NCBI GenBank assembly: GCA_022824185.1
Contig: JAJEAU010000007.1
Location: forward strand, 55,904-119,903
DNA: 64,000 bases
Origin: Dehalococcoidia bacterium
GTDB taxonomy: Bacteria; Chloroflexota; Dehalococcoidia; Lucifugimonadales; Lucifugimonadaceae
Direction of reading: 5' to 3'
Numbering within the stretch: the first letter of the stretch is position 1; each line of letters opens with the position of its first letter. The translations under genes were made by a program, and so were the position numbers. Below are positions 36,172 through 44,754 of the stretch, one piece after another. A model generated the notes under the pieces. It was not told the origin of the DNA. It did not search any database and was given only the letters and a program-made list of their open reading frames with translations.

Positions 36172-37938
36172 ATGGCACCGCGTATCATGGAAGACAACAC
36201 ACTAAACCAGTTATTCCTCGGAAATAACCCCGACGGGCCCCTGAACACCGCCGAAAATCTCAATCAACAGCACGTGGTCGATGATATCGGCGCGTTCCTT
36301 AACGTCTTGCCGCCGAAAGTTCGCGAAGGGTTGGATGGCGATGCCCGTGAAGACCACGACCTTTCCGGCCTGCTCGAAGTCATCGTCGATCTCGGCAGAG
36401 TCCCTGAAGCACGGTTCGTCGATGGCTCAGTGCCTCTGAGCGAAAAGGAAGTTTCACGATGGGATATCGATACCGTCATCGCGGGTCTGGGTCGATTCGG
36501 GGATGACAACCGCGCCGGAATCGAGCGAACCCTCCACCGTTTCTCAGTAATCCGAGACCGCGAAGGCAACCCCGTAGGACTGACCTGTCGCGTCGGGCGT
36601 GCCGTTTTCGGTAGCGTCCGGCTGATCCAAGACCTCATCCAATCCGGCCGCAGCGTACTCATTCTCGGCCGCCCTGGCATCGGAAAGACCACGATTCTGC
36701 GCGAAGTAGCCCGCGTCCTCGCCGACGACGCATCGCGCCGCGTCGTGATCGTGGACACATCAAACGAGATCGGCGGCGACGGTGCAGTCGCCCATCCCGC
36801 CATCGGTCGTGCACGTCGGATGCAGGTGCCCAACACCGAGCTTCAACACCGCACTATGATCGAAGCGGTCGAGAACCACATGCCTGAGGTCGTCGTTATT
36901 GACGAGATCGGCACCGAACTCGAAGCCCTCGCCGCTCGAACCATCGCCGAACGCGGCGTCCAACTGGTCGCAACCGCCCACGGCAACACCCTCGGTAACG
37001 TCATCACCAACCCGACGCTCTCAGATCTCGTCGGAGGTACCCAAGCAGTCACCCTAGGCGACATCGAGGCTCGCCGACGCCGAACTCAGAAAACCGTCCT
37101 CGAACGCAAGCACACACCAACGTTCGACGTCGTCGTCGAGATGCGAGAACGCAACTACGTCGGCGTCCACATCGATGTCGGTAGAGCCGTCGATCGCATG
37201 CTCCGCGGCCTCCAAGTCCCGCTCGAAATGCGCACCCTAAACGAAGACGGCTCCGTCGACACTCAAGTCGAAGACGCGATGGAAACCGAAGACGCCTTTG
37301 AGACCGCGGCCTTCGATCTAAACTCTGTCCGATCTCCGCGCCGTTCATTTGAAAACCCGAATGAGACCTCCAATGGTCGTCGCCACCGCAACGGCACTCC
37401 CCGACAACGGGAGGAAACCATCGAGCGCGACGATAGCCTGCCCGAGCCCCCACCGATCCGTGTCCACCCATTCGGCGTCCCCCGCGAAACTCTTCGATCA
37501 TCGATCCGAGCAATGGGCGTCCCGGTGATGCTCGCCGAATCGGCCCAGGAATCTGATGTGCTCGTCACGACCAAACAGCATTACGGGCGACGCCCTCCGG
37601 CAGTCAAACGCGCCGAACGAGACGGGATCCCCGTTTACGTCCTAAGACGCGGAACACGTGAACAGATCGAGCAGTTCTTGAACCGCTTCGAACTCGAAAC
37701 CGCAGGCGCGATCAATGGAGAACACGGCAACGACGAAATCATCGTCGAAGAAGCTCTAGAGGAAGCCGAACGTGCCGTCGAACGCGTCCTCAGCGGCGAC
37801 CGAAAGATCAATCTCACCGCCCAATCCTCACATATCCGTCGGCTTCAACACGCTCTAGCCGCCCGTTACAACGTCGGTTCGGCCAGCACAGGTCACGAAC
37901 CAAACCGGCACGTTATCATCCGTCGACGCCGACGTTGA
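36172..37938 (+). CDS. AAA ATPase with C-terminal R3H domain (ycf45/SpoIIIAA-like)
   Basis: A 588-residue protein. The N-terminal 130 residues are a predicted nucleic-acid-adaptor region. The ATPase core carries Walker A LILGRPGIGKTTILREVAR (about residues 161-179), RRVVIVDTSNEIGGDG, and Walker B VVVIDEIGTELEALAART. After an acidic linker (about 350-430) a second region holds PVMLAESAQESDVLVTTK, and the tail ends in an R3H-like RRLQHALAARYNVG with a basic terminus. The architecture matches the ycf45-type protein of cyanobacteria and plastids. Its role is poorly known. An alternative start is the ATG at 36187. Confidence 0.87.
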   Translation: MAPRIMEDNTLNQLFLGNNPDGPLNTAENLNQQHVVDDIGAFLNVLPPKVREGLDGDAREDHDLSGLLEVIVDLGRVPEARFVDGSVPLSEKEVSRWDIDTVIAGLGRFGDDNRAGIERTLHRFSVIRDREGNPVGLTCRVGRAVFGSVRLIQDLIQSGRSVLILGRPGIGKTTILREVARVLADDASRRVVIVDTSNEIGGDGAVAHPAIGRARRMQVPNTELQHRTMIEAVENHMPEVVVIDEIGTELEALAARTIAERGVQLVATAHGNTLGNVITNPTLSDLVGGTQAVTLGDIEARRRRTQKTVLERKHTPTFDVVVEMRERNYVGVHIDVGRAVDRMLRGLQVPLEMRTLNEDGSVDTQVEDAMETEDAFETAAFDLNSVRSPRRSFENPNETSNGRRHRNGTPRQREETIERDDSLPEPPPIRVHPFGVPRETLRSSIRAMGVPVMLAESAQESDVLVTTKQHYGRRPPAVKRAERDGIPVYVLRRGTREQIEQFLNRFELETAGAINGEHGNDEIIVEEALEEAERAVERVLSGDRKINLTAQSSHIRRLQHALAARYNVGSASTGHEPNRHVIIRRRRR

Positions 37939-37973
37939 TGTCGTTCCCGACTTAGTTTCCTCGGTAATCTGAT

Positions 37974-38621
37974 ATGCCGCGCAAGTCGGTTCACAAAGCA
38001 CCATTCATCTCTTTCGAAGGCGGAGAAGGTGCCGGCAAAACCACGCAAGCTCAACTCCTCAAACAACGCATCGAAACCCATCAAATCCCTGTGCTCCTCG
38101 TGCGCGAACCCGGCACCACACCGTTGGGCGAGCAAGTTCGAAACATCATCAAGACGAGCGACAACGTGCCGGCTGCCGACGCCCTGCTATTCATGGCTGC
38201 TCGCGCTCAACTCATGAACGACATCATCGTCCCAAACATCCAGACAGGCACCACGGTCATCTGCGATAGATTCGCCGACTCGACCATCGCGTACCAGGGC
38301 TATGGCGGCAACCTCAATCTCGATCGGCTCCGACACGCCAATGAACTCGCCACCGACGAGATAAAACCCGACCTCACGGTACTCCTCGACGTTCCGCCCG
38401 AGACGGGATTGCACCGTCGTGATGCCGACGACGAGTCAACCGGCGAAACGCAACGACGCTTCGAGGAACTACCGCTGCGTTTCCACCGCAACGTCCGACG
38501 CGGCTACATCGAAATGGCACGCAGGGAACCAGCCCGATGGGTCCGCATCGACGCATCAAAAGAACCGCGTGAAGTCGCCGACGATGTCTGGCGGCACGTT
38601 GCGGAATTCTTCAATCTGTGA
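37974..38621 (+). CDS. tmk: Thymidylate kinase
   Basis: Tmk phosphorylates dTMP to dTDP. The 215-residue protein starts with FISFEGGEGAGKTTQAQLL (P-loop). VREPGTTPLGEQVR carries the DR/E-type substrate motif, followed by VICDRFADSTIAYQGYG. A C-terminal LID-like segment runs HRRDADDESTGETQRRFEE. It lies 35 nt downstream of the AAA/R3H gene, so the two may share a transcript. Confidence 0.95.
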   Translation: MPRKSVHKAPFISFEGGEGAGKTTQAQLLKQRIETHQIPVLLVREPGTTPLGEQVRNIIKTSDNVPAADALLFMAARAQLMNDIIVPNIQTGTTVICDRFADSTIAYQGYGGNLNLDRLRHANELATDEIKPDLTVLLDVPPETGLHRRDADDESTGETQRRFEELPLRFHRNVRRGYIEMARREPARWVRIDASKEPREVADDVWRHVAEFFNL

Positions 38622-38668
38622 ATTAACCTAGATCGTCGCAACCACAACTGAAAGAAAGAGACGAAACG

Positions 38669-39427
38669 ATGCGAACAAACACGATGAAGCGAAAAATGCT
38701 CGACGGCGGAACCACCCTCGGTCCCTTCGTCGGATGGCCCGCACCTGCGTTGGTCGAACTCATGGGCTGGGCCGGCTTCGATTTCGTTGTAATCGACTGC
38801 GAGCACGGCATCATGGATTACGAGACCGCCGAGAACATGATCCGCGCAGCAGAACTCTCTGGCACTACCCCGATTGTCCGCATCGGCATGAACGACCAGC
38901 AACACATCCAACGCTACCTAGAAGGCGGCGCACAAGGCGTGATGATCCCGCTGATCAACAACGGCGAACAAGGACGTGCCGTCGTCGACGCCGTCAAATA
39001 CCCTCCTGTCGGCAAACGCGGCGGATTCTCCGGTCGCAGCGCAATGTTCGGAATCCAAGACCAAGCCGAATACGTCAAACAAGCCAACGAGGAGACCTTC
39101 GTCTGCCTCCAGATCGAAACCCCCGAGAGCATCGAGAACGCCGACGAGATCATCGCAGTCGAAAACGCCGACTGCATCTTCTTCGGCCCCGGCGACCTCT
39201 CCCTAAACATGGGCTACCCCGGACAGATCACCCACCCCGACGTCGTTGACGCCATCGAAACCCTCGTCAAAAAGACCCACGACGCCGGCAAAATCTCCGG
39301 CACCCTAGGCGTAACAGTCGAACAAACAAAGTTCTGGGAAGAACGCGGCGTCCAATGGATAGTCAGCGGGGCATCCCGCTTCCTCCTTGCCGAAGCGCGC
39401 GCCTATCTTGAGGGCTCACGCGCATAG
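38669..39427 (+). CDS. HpcH/HpaI aldolase family protein
   Basis: A 252-residue class II (metal-dependent) aldolase. Motifs are DFVVIDCEHGIMDYETA (residues about 33-49), VRIGMNDQQHIQRYLEGGAQGVMIPLIN with the metal-ligand region, VCLQIETPESIENADEI (E ligand), and CIFFGPGDLSLNMGYPGQ. Such enzymes split 2-oxo-4-hydroxy acids to pyruvate and an aldehyde, for example in aromatic or sugar-acid degradation. A GA-rich leader (AAAGAAAGAGACG) precedes the ATG. The substrate is unassigned. Confidence 0.88.
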   Translation: MRTNTMKRKMLDGGTTLGPFVGWPAPALVELMGWAGFDFVVIDCEHGIMDYETAENMIRAAELSGTTPIVRIGMNDQQHIQRYLEGGAQGVMIPLINNGEQGRAVVDAVKYPPVGKRGGFSGRSAMFGIQDQAEYVKQANEETFVCLQIETPESIENADEIIAVENADCIFFGPGDLSLNMGYPGQITHPDVVDAIETLVKKTHDAGKISGTLGVTVEQTKFWEERGVQWIVSGASRFLLAEARAYLEGSRA

Positions 39428-39448
39428 AGCAACGGTTAACTCCTCGAA

Positions 39449-42415
39449 CTACCGCTTCTTAGATTGGCGGGAGCGTACACCACGAAAACCAACGGCGTCA
39501 TTGCTTGGAGCGCCAGATTGGGATCGTGTACTTTCGGTGCGAATAGGTTCCGTGTATCGACACGGCGGTTCTGACCAATATTCGGTGCAACCCCAGAACT
39601 CTCCATATTTGCCATCCCTTTTGCGTAGCATCCCGACTCGGCATGACGGACAACATTTCCGTTTTAGGTCACAATCGGCGGACGTGCATGAGAAAAACCC
39701 GGGAAGGTTAAGGTCCGCCAAGAATCCGCCATGGCATCCGTCGCAGCGTGGGGCAAGATGACTACACATCGGATAATTGGTACATCGCAAATTCCCGCCA
39801 GATTGAGACGGCACGAGTTGTCCGCTCTTGCATTTCGGGCAATTCGGAAATTCTTCCGCGGCGAGTGCACCGATTTGGCGAACGTCCGGGTGATACTTGC
39901 GAATCTCGGTAACGAATTCCGACGGACGTGAGTCATCGGCGATCAGATAGGCTCCGCGGCGAGCCCGGGTCATTGCAACGTAGAACAGTCGACGTTCCTC
40001 GGCGTATGGCAAACCTTTTGCCGATTTCGGCGGCAACACCATCTCGAGCAACGGATCATCTTCGATCTTCGCCGGAAATCCGCTTCGAGCGTTCTTGAGG
40101 TCTAACACGATCACGTAATCCGCCTCTTGTCCCTTAGCACGATGAACCGTACTGAAGCGAAGATCGAACCTCCAATCGCGGCTCCTCACGGCTCTCAAGT
40201 GCTGCTCGCTGTTACGGTAGCGGCCTAGAACGAGAATTGAAACCTCGTGCGCTGGTTGAGTGCCTAGACGTTTTTCGATATCTCGTAGCGTTCCGCGTAA
40301 AGCGCTCTCAACGTTTTTGTCGGAGACGATCGTGATTGCGTCTCCCCGGTGTGAACTCGCGGATCGAAGCGTCCGTTGCGTCTGTTCTGGATTCCTTTGA
40401 ACGAAATTCGTTGATGGCGCGAGGATGCCATCACCGAAACGAAAAGTCTCGGTGAGTTCACGCTGTTGGACGTGCCCCAGATATTGCCCACAGTCTTGAA
40501 CTAGAGATACATCGCTGCCCGCAAATCGGTAGATTGATTGCCAGTCGTCACCGACTACGAAGTAGGCAGGACTCCGCTGATAGAAGGCATCTAGCAGCCT
40601 CATCCTACCCGTGGAAATGTCTTGAAACTCGTCAACTAGCACGTAACGGAAACGCGAATGCTCACGACCGTTCCGAATCAACGTTGCCGCGTCGTTGATC
40701 AAGTCGTGAAAGTCGACCGCGTCCTCCATTTTCAGCATCGCATCATATCGATCTCGCACCTTCTCAAATACACCTAGGAAACTCCGGCTACGCACCGGAT
40801 TGAGAGAAACCAACGTACGTTCGCGTAGTTGATCACGCGACAATCCACTGGATTTCACGTGGCGCAAGAAAGTCGTCAAAAGCCGCGCGAGCCATGAGAT
40901 AACCCACTCAGCTAGGCGACGTAACGCGTCCAGAAACGATACGTTTTTGAAAGCGACACCATGCGCCGCCAGTCGCTTTTGTAGCTCTATGCGCAAGATT
41001 CCTTGCTTACGTTGCCAACTGTAAGTCTCTATCAGCCTCGTACTGTGCTGCGCGTGGATCATGCGCTTCCATTCGACGCCTTCTTCATACCCGTCCCATC
41101 CCGACGGCGCATTGCCGTTTTCATCTAGAGCGAAGTGCTCAATATAAATGTCGTAATCCGGTAAGTAGAAGTCTGGCTGATACTGCCTAAACACACTCGT
41201 GGCTGTATCCACAAGGTAATCACCTTCATAATCGAAATCGATACCATTGAGCGTCAAAAAGTTGGCGATCTCTACTTCTTCCTGACTCTTGACCAAATCG
41301 CCACTTAACGTGCGTGGCTCCCAGTCTCGCACGTACTCGTAATACTCGCCACGGTTCTTGAATTCGAATGGCGAATGATATGGGGCGCGGTGATAAGCGA
41401 TGAAGTCCCGTACGTCCTCAGATTGGTCGGACTGTCCGAGTATTTCATCGAGCGCGTCGTGGACAGCCTGACCCAACAGACGCTCGTCCTGAGCCAGTTT
41501 CGAAATTGATGGCCTGATTCCCCCGCGACCGATAACACTGTAACCAAAACTATGGAACGTGGATACACGCGCTCCTTTTAGGTCTTGGGGCAAACGATCC
41601 CGAATCTCCTCCGCCGCCGTCCGGTTGAACGCCAAGACCAAAATCTCTGCAGGCGACACCCCTCCGTTTCGGACCAGATGGGATATCTTACCGGTGATAA
41701 CCGCAGTCTTACCCGTTCCTGCGCCAGCCAGCACCAACGTCGCCTCTTCATCCGTGGCTATAGCCAAGGCCTGTTCGTCTGTAAGCGTGATGCCGAAATC
41801 GGATTCCGCCGCCAACTTCACCGCCGGTATGCTCTTTTGAATGAATGCGTCGTTGGAACGGCACCGTTCCTTCTCAAATACTTCGAGCGTTCTAAAACGC
41901 TCAAGCCGCCGGAATGCACTCAATGCACCAGGAATAAGACACTCCTGAACGAGTTCTGTGCATTTTTGCATAGTGGTTTCTAATTGACCATGTATGTCGA
42001 GTGCTTCAGAATGCCGAACGTAATTCTCGCCTGAAAAGAGCCGGTTGATCTCGTCCTCAATTTGCATGATCTCGTCGCCGACGGTCGTGGCGAGCAACAG
42101 AGCTGCTTTGACTTCAGCCTTGATTCTCTCGGCGTCACCCACCAAGGCATCACGCAAGCGGACTGCCAATCCTGATGTCAACCCACCAACCGAATGTTCT
42201 TCCCCATCTTCCAACCGAACTGACAACGTATCCCAAAACCACGAGCGACCGATCGAAACCCATTCGATCTTGTCGGCCCTCACTTTTTTCCGGGCATTTC
42301 GATTGGACCATTTGATCTCGAGCCAACCGCCCGATATTTCAATCTGCGAGGGGCCAGAAGTCACCAGTTGGTAACACTGGGAACTTTCAGCCGCGATCGT
42401 ACTTAGTGAAGTCAT
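39449..42415 (-). CDS. Helicase IV-like UvrD/Rep superfamily helicase with inserted nuclease-like segment and C-terminal zinc fingers
   Basis: A 988-residue SF1 helicase. Residues about 1-95 resemble the PH-like N-terminal domain of E. coli HelD (helicase IV), and a helical stretch follows to about 205. Motor motifs are LTDEQALAIA, Walker A GAGTGKT at 231-237, VSTFHSFG, VLVDEFQDISTGRMRLLD, and VVGDDWQSIYRFAGSD. Between about 376 and 480 a segment typical of PD-(D/E)xK nucleases is inserted (QYQPDFYLPDYDIYIEHFAL). The C-terminus has three Cys-rich blocks (CPKCKSG, CDGCHGG, CCPSCRVG) like topoisomerase zinc ribbons. It likely acts in DNA repair or defence. It is convergent with the aldolase gene. 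Confidence 0.88.
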   Translation of the reverse strand: MTSLSTIAAESSQCYQLVTSGPSQIEISGGWLEIKWSNRNARKKVRADKIEWVSIGRSWFWDTLSVRLEDGEEHSVGGLTSGLAVRLRDALVGDAERIKAEVKAALLLATTVGDEIMQIEDEINRLFSGENYVRHSEALDIHGQLETTMQKCTELVQECLIPGALSAFRRLERFRTLEVFEKERCRSNDAFIQKSIPAVKLAAESDFGITLTDEQALAIATDEEATLVLAGAGTGKTAVITGKISHLVRNGGVSPAEILVLAFNRTAAEEIRDRLPQDLKGARVSTFHSFGYSVIGRGGIRPSISKLAQDERLLGQAVHDALDEILGQSDQSEDVRDFIAYHRAPYHSPFEFKNRGEYYEYVRDWEPRTLSGDLVKSQEEVEIANFLTLNGIDFDYEGDYLVDTATSVFRQYQPDFYLPDYDIYIEHFALDENGNAPSGWDGYEEGVEWKRMIHAQHSTRLIETYSWQRKQGILRIELQKRLAAHGVAFKNVSFLDALRRLAEWVISWLARLLTTFLRHVKSSGLSRDQLRERTLVSLNPVRSRSFLGVFEKVRDRYDAMLKMEDAVDFHDLINDAATLIRNGREHSRFRYVLVDEFQDISTGRMRLLDAFYQRSPAYFVVGDDWQSIYRFAGSDVSLVQDCGQYLGHVQQRELTETFRFGDGILAPSTNFVQRNPEQTQRTLRSASSHRGDAITIVSDKNVESALRGTLRDIEKRLGTQPAHEVSILVLGRYRNSEQHLRAVRSRDWRFDLRFSTVHRAKGQEADYVIVLDLKNARSGFPAKIEDDPLLEMVLPPKSAKGLPYAEERRLFYVAMTRARRGAYLIADDSRPSEFVTEIRKYHPDVRQIGALAAEEFPNCPKCKSGQLVPSQSGGNLRCTNYPMCSHLAPRCDGCHGGFLADLNLPGFFSCTSADCDLKRKCCPSCRVGMLRKRDGKYGEFWGCTEYWSEPPCRYTEPIRTESTRSQSGAPSNDAVGFRGVRSRQSKKR

Positions 42416-42430
42416 CCCGGTACCCGTCGA

Positions 42431-42946
42431 TTAGGTTTTGGTGTTCCTATCTCGCATCCCCAACCCCGCCTGCCAATCGCGCACAATACGATCATCGTGC
42501 TCGAACGCGAGATCGGGCATGCGATCCGCATTAAACACTCGCGCCTCCGAAGTTTCTTCCCCGGCGATCAACTCGCCGCCCTTCGGTTCAGCGTGATACA
42601 CCACCAGCACTACCGCTTGTCCTTCATCGCTGTAGACGCCGACTAGCCAGTCGACGCTGACCTCCAACCCAGACTCCTCCATCACCTCGCGCTCCAACGC
42701 TCGCTCCAGCTTCTCGCCGCGATCGACGTATCCCGACGGAAAACTCCACTTTCCCACGCGTGGTTCAATCGCCCGTTTCAACAGGACGATGCCACCATCG
42801 AGAGGGATGATCGCCGCTACCGCTACCTTCGGATCTGAGTAGATGACGCGATTACATTCGACGCATTTATGGTGACCCCCATTGATAGGAGTCAATTCTG
42901 GCAGTTCTGGGTGATGTGCTTGCATCAGGTCGGGTTCGGTGGTCAT
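42431..42946 (-). CDS. NUDIX hydrolase with a partial zinc-ribbon N-terminus
   Basis: A 171-residue nucleoside-diphosphate-linked-X hydrolase. The NUDIX box GYVDRGEKLERALEREVMEESGLEV fits G-x5-E-x7-R-E-x2-E-E-x-G-U. The N-terminus ends with KCVECNRVIYSDPKVAV, the second knuckle of the NudC-like zinc ribbon; the first CxxC knuckle is absent. It starts with ATG and no Shine-Dalgarno site. The upstream gene is the divergent small membrane protein; the downstream helicase gene on the same strand follows after 15 nt. Substrate unknown. Confidence 0.86.
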   Translation of the reverse strand: MTTEPDLMQAHHPELPELTPINGGHHKCVECNRVIYSDPKVAVAAIIPLDGGIVLLKRAIEPRVGKWSFPSGYVDRGEKLERALEREVMEESGLEVSVDWLVGVYSDEGQAVVLVVYHAEPKGGELIAGEETSEARVFNADRMPDLAFEHDDRIVRDWQAGLGMRDRNTKT

Positions 42947-43000
42947 ATCAGATGGAAAAGTCGCAGATCGGGATTAGAACGGCGATCGAGGGGTAGCACC

Positions 43001-43006
43001 TAAAAT
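43001..43006 (+). promoter_or_regulatory. -10 promoter box (TAAAAT), predicted leaderless
   Basis: TAAAAT ends 6 nt before the ATG of the small membrane protein at 43013, leaving no room for a ribosome-binding site. Confidence 0.5.
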
Positions 43007-43012
43007 GACGTT

Positions 43013-43420
43013 ATGGCTACCCTGCGGATTGCGTTGAAGATCCTGTCGGTTCTCAACCTCATTTTTGTCCTACTAACGGCAATGGTCGGCGCATTTGCAG
43101 ATGGCGACGATGCAGCGGCACGTGTCCTTCTGACGGTGCTCCACCCGATAACCGCCGCCGCAATCGTCTTGCTCGCATACATGCCGCGCCTGCCTCGGAT
43201 CGGAGCCGTTGCAATCGCCGGTGTCATTGTCTTCAACATCGCTGCAGACGCCTACTATGCGACGATGATTGCGTCGGGCAATATCAAGGGCGACTGGGAA
43301 ATCCCCATGCTCTTCCTGTTGATTCCTACGATTGCCCTAATCTACGCCTTGCTTCGGGCGAGATCGTCGGATCAGCCGACAGACGACATGGACGGGGACC
43401 TCATCCCACCAGATCGCTAG
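43013..43420 (+). CDS. Small integral membrane protein of unknown function
   Basis: A 135-residue protein of about four hydrophobic helices (residues about 7-27, 38-55, 61-82, 98-116) with an acidic C-terminal tail (RSSDQPTDDMDGDLIPPDR). No family is recognised. Its start is preceded by a -10 box only 6 nt away, so expression should be leaderless. Its 3' end overlaps the stop of the convergent first sulfatase by 4 nt. Coding appearance is good, and the divergent NUDIX gene starts 66 nt upstream. Confidence 0.7.
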   Translation: MATLRIALKILSVLNLIFVLLTAMVGAFADGDDAAARVLLTVLHPITAAAIVLLAYMPRLPRIGAVAIAGVIVFNIAADAYYATMIASGNIKGDWEIPMLFLLIPTIALIYALLRARSSDQPTDDMDGDLIPPDR

Positions 43421-44733
43421 TCTGCAACCATTTGGTCGAACACCGGTCGCAGTTTCGCCCGCGCCGCAGACGACTCCTCGCCATCCTGCGACTCGAAGAT
43501 CGGCACCTCCTCATCGAGGTCGGCATTGAGGTCGTAGAGTTCGCCAGTCTCGTAGAGCTTCCAGTTACGATCTCTGACGAATCGAATGGTGTCAACTGGA
43601 ACGTTTGGTGACATAGGCATGAAGTGGAAGAAGAGCCAATCCTTGGGATTGCCTGTCTCGCCTTTGAGCTGGGAGTAAAACGACGTCCCATCGATCACGT
43701 AGCCCTCCGGTGCCGCAACCCCGGCGGCCTCCAGCATCGTGGGTAGGAAATCAGTAACGTCGACCAAGTCGGTGTTCACCGCGCCTGCCGGTATGGTCCC
43801 GGGCATCTGCGCGATCAAAGGCACATGGGTTCCCGTGTCGTTGGTCTTTCCCTTCCCGCCGCAGATCTCGTTGTGGCGGTGCATGATGGAGCAGACTTCC
43901 TGCGGCGAGCCGTTGTCGCCGGTGTAGATCACCAGAGTGTCTTCGCTCAATCCTTGCTCAGCCAGATGATCCAGCAACCTGCCGATCACCTTGTCGTGAT
44001 ACTCGACCATGTCCTTGTAGAAACGGGGATGGGCGCCCACTCCCATGTCGTTGAGATCGGCCCACGTGCGGCCACCTAGCGTCCTGTTGGATACAGGCGA
44101 GAAATCGTCCCATTCAGGACTGTCAGGCGTAGGTTCGAACGGGCCGTGCGTCAGCGCCATCGGCCAGTAGACGAAGAACGGTTTGTCGTCGTCCTTTTTT
44201 CGATCGATGAAGTCGATGATGTAATCGCAGAAGAGATCATCGCCGTACTCGCCCTCGGTGTCGTCACGATACGAGCCGTTACGATAGATGACCGGATCCT
44301 TGTAGCGAGAACCCTTCTCCTCTGTATGGTGGGCATGCCAGACGTTGTACTCGTCAAAGCCAGCGTCTTCGATCCGCTGACCTTTGGACCGCATCTCCGG
44401 GAACTGTTCCGGCGGATTATACGAATAGAGTTGCCACTTGCCGGAGATGCAAGTGTTGTACCCGGCGTCCGAGAATATGTGACCGAAAGTCACCTCGTCG
44501 GGCCGCATCAAGCCGAAGCCGATGTAGTTGCGGAAGTTATGCTTCCCGGTCATCAACGCCACACGGGTCGGCGTGCAGAGAGGAAGGACGTGGCCTTCCT
44601 CGAAGCGCATTCCGTCAGCGGCCATCTGGTTCAGACGCGGAGTGGCGTATGAGGTGCCGCCGTATTCACCGATGGTCTCGTAACCGAGGTCATCGGACAT
44701 GATCATGATGATGTTGGGTCGTTTGTCTGTCAT
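43417..44733 (-). CDS. Sulfatase, tandem copy 1 (no signal peptide)
   Basis: A 438-residue formylglycine-dependent sulfatase. N-terminal metal ligands are in MIMSDDLGYETIG (D14-D15). The catalytic cysteine C53 is in LCTPTRVALMTGKHN, fitting C-x-P-x-R. TGDNGSP and the K/H residues GKGKTNDTGTHVPLI complete the site. It begins MTDKRPN with no signal peptide or membrane segment, so it should act in the cytoplasm or needs another export route. It is the last of three very similar genes separated by only about 21 nt. Typical arylsulfatases are about 500 residues, so this is compact. The substrate is not identifiable. Confidence 0.93.
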   Translation of the reverse strand: MTDKRPNIIMIMSDDLGYETIGEYGGTSYATPRLNQMAADGMRFEEGHVLPLCTPTRVALMTGKHNFRNYIGFGLMRPDEVTFGHIFSDAGYNTCISGKWQLYSYNPPEQFPEMRSKGQRIEDAGFDEYNVWHAHHTEEKGSRYKDPVIYRNGSYRDDTEGEYGDDLFCDYIIDFIDRKKDDDKPFFVYWPMALTHGPFEPTPDSPEWDDFSPVSNRTLGGRTWADLNDMGVGAHPRFYKDMVEYHDKVIGRLLDHLAEQGLSEDTLVIYTGDNGSPQEVCSIMHRHNEICGGKGKTNDTGTHVPLIAQMPGTIPAGAVNTDLVDVTDFLPTMLEAAGVAAPEGYVIDGTSFYSQLKGETGNPKDWLFFHFMPMSPNVPVDTIRFVRDRNWKLYETGELYDLNADLDEEVPIFESQDGEESSAARAKLRPVFDQMVAD

Positions 44734-44754
44734 GGTTGATTCCGTTCTGCGATG

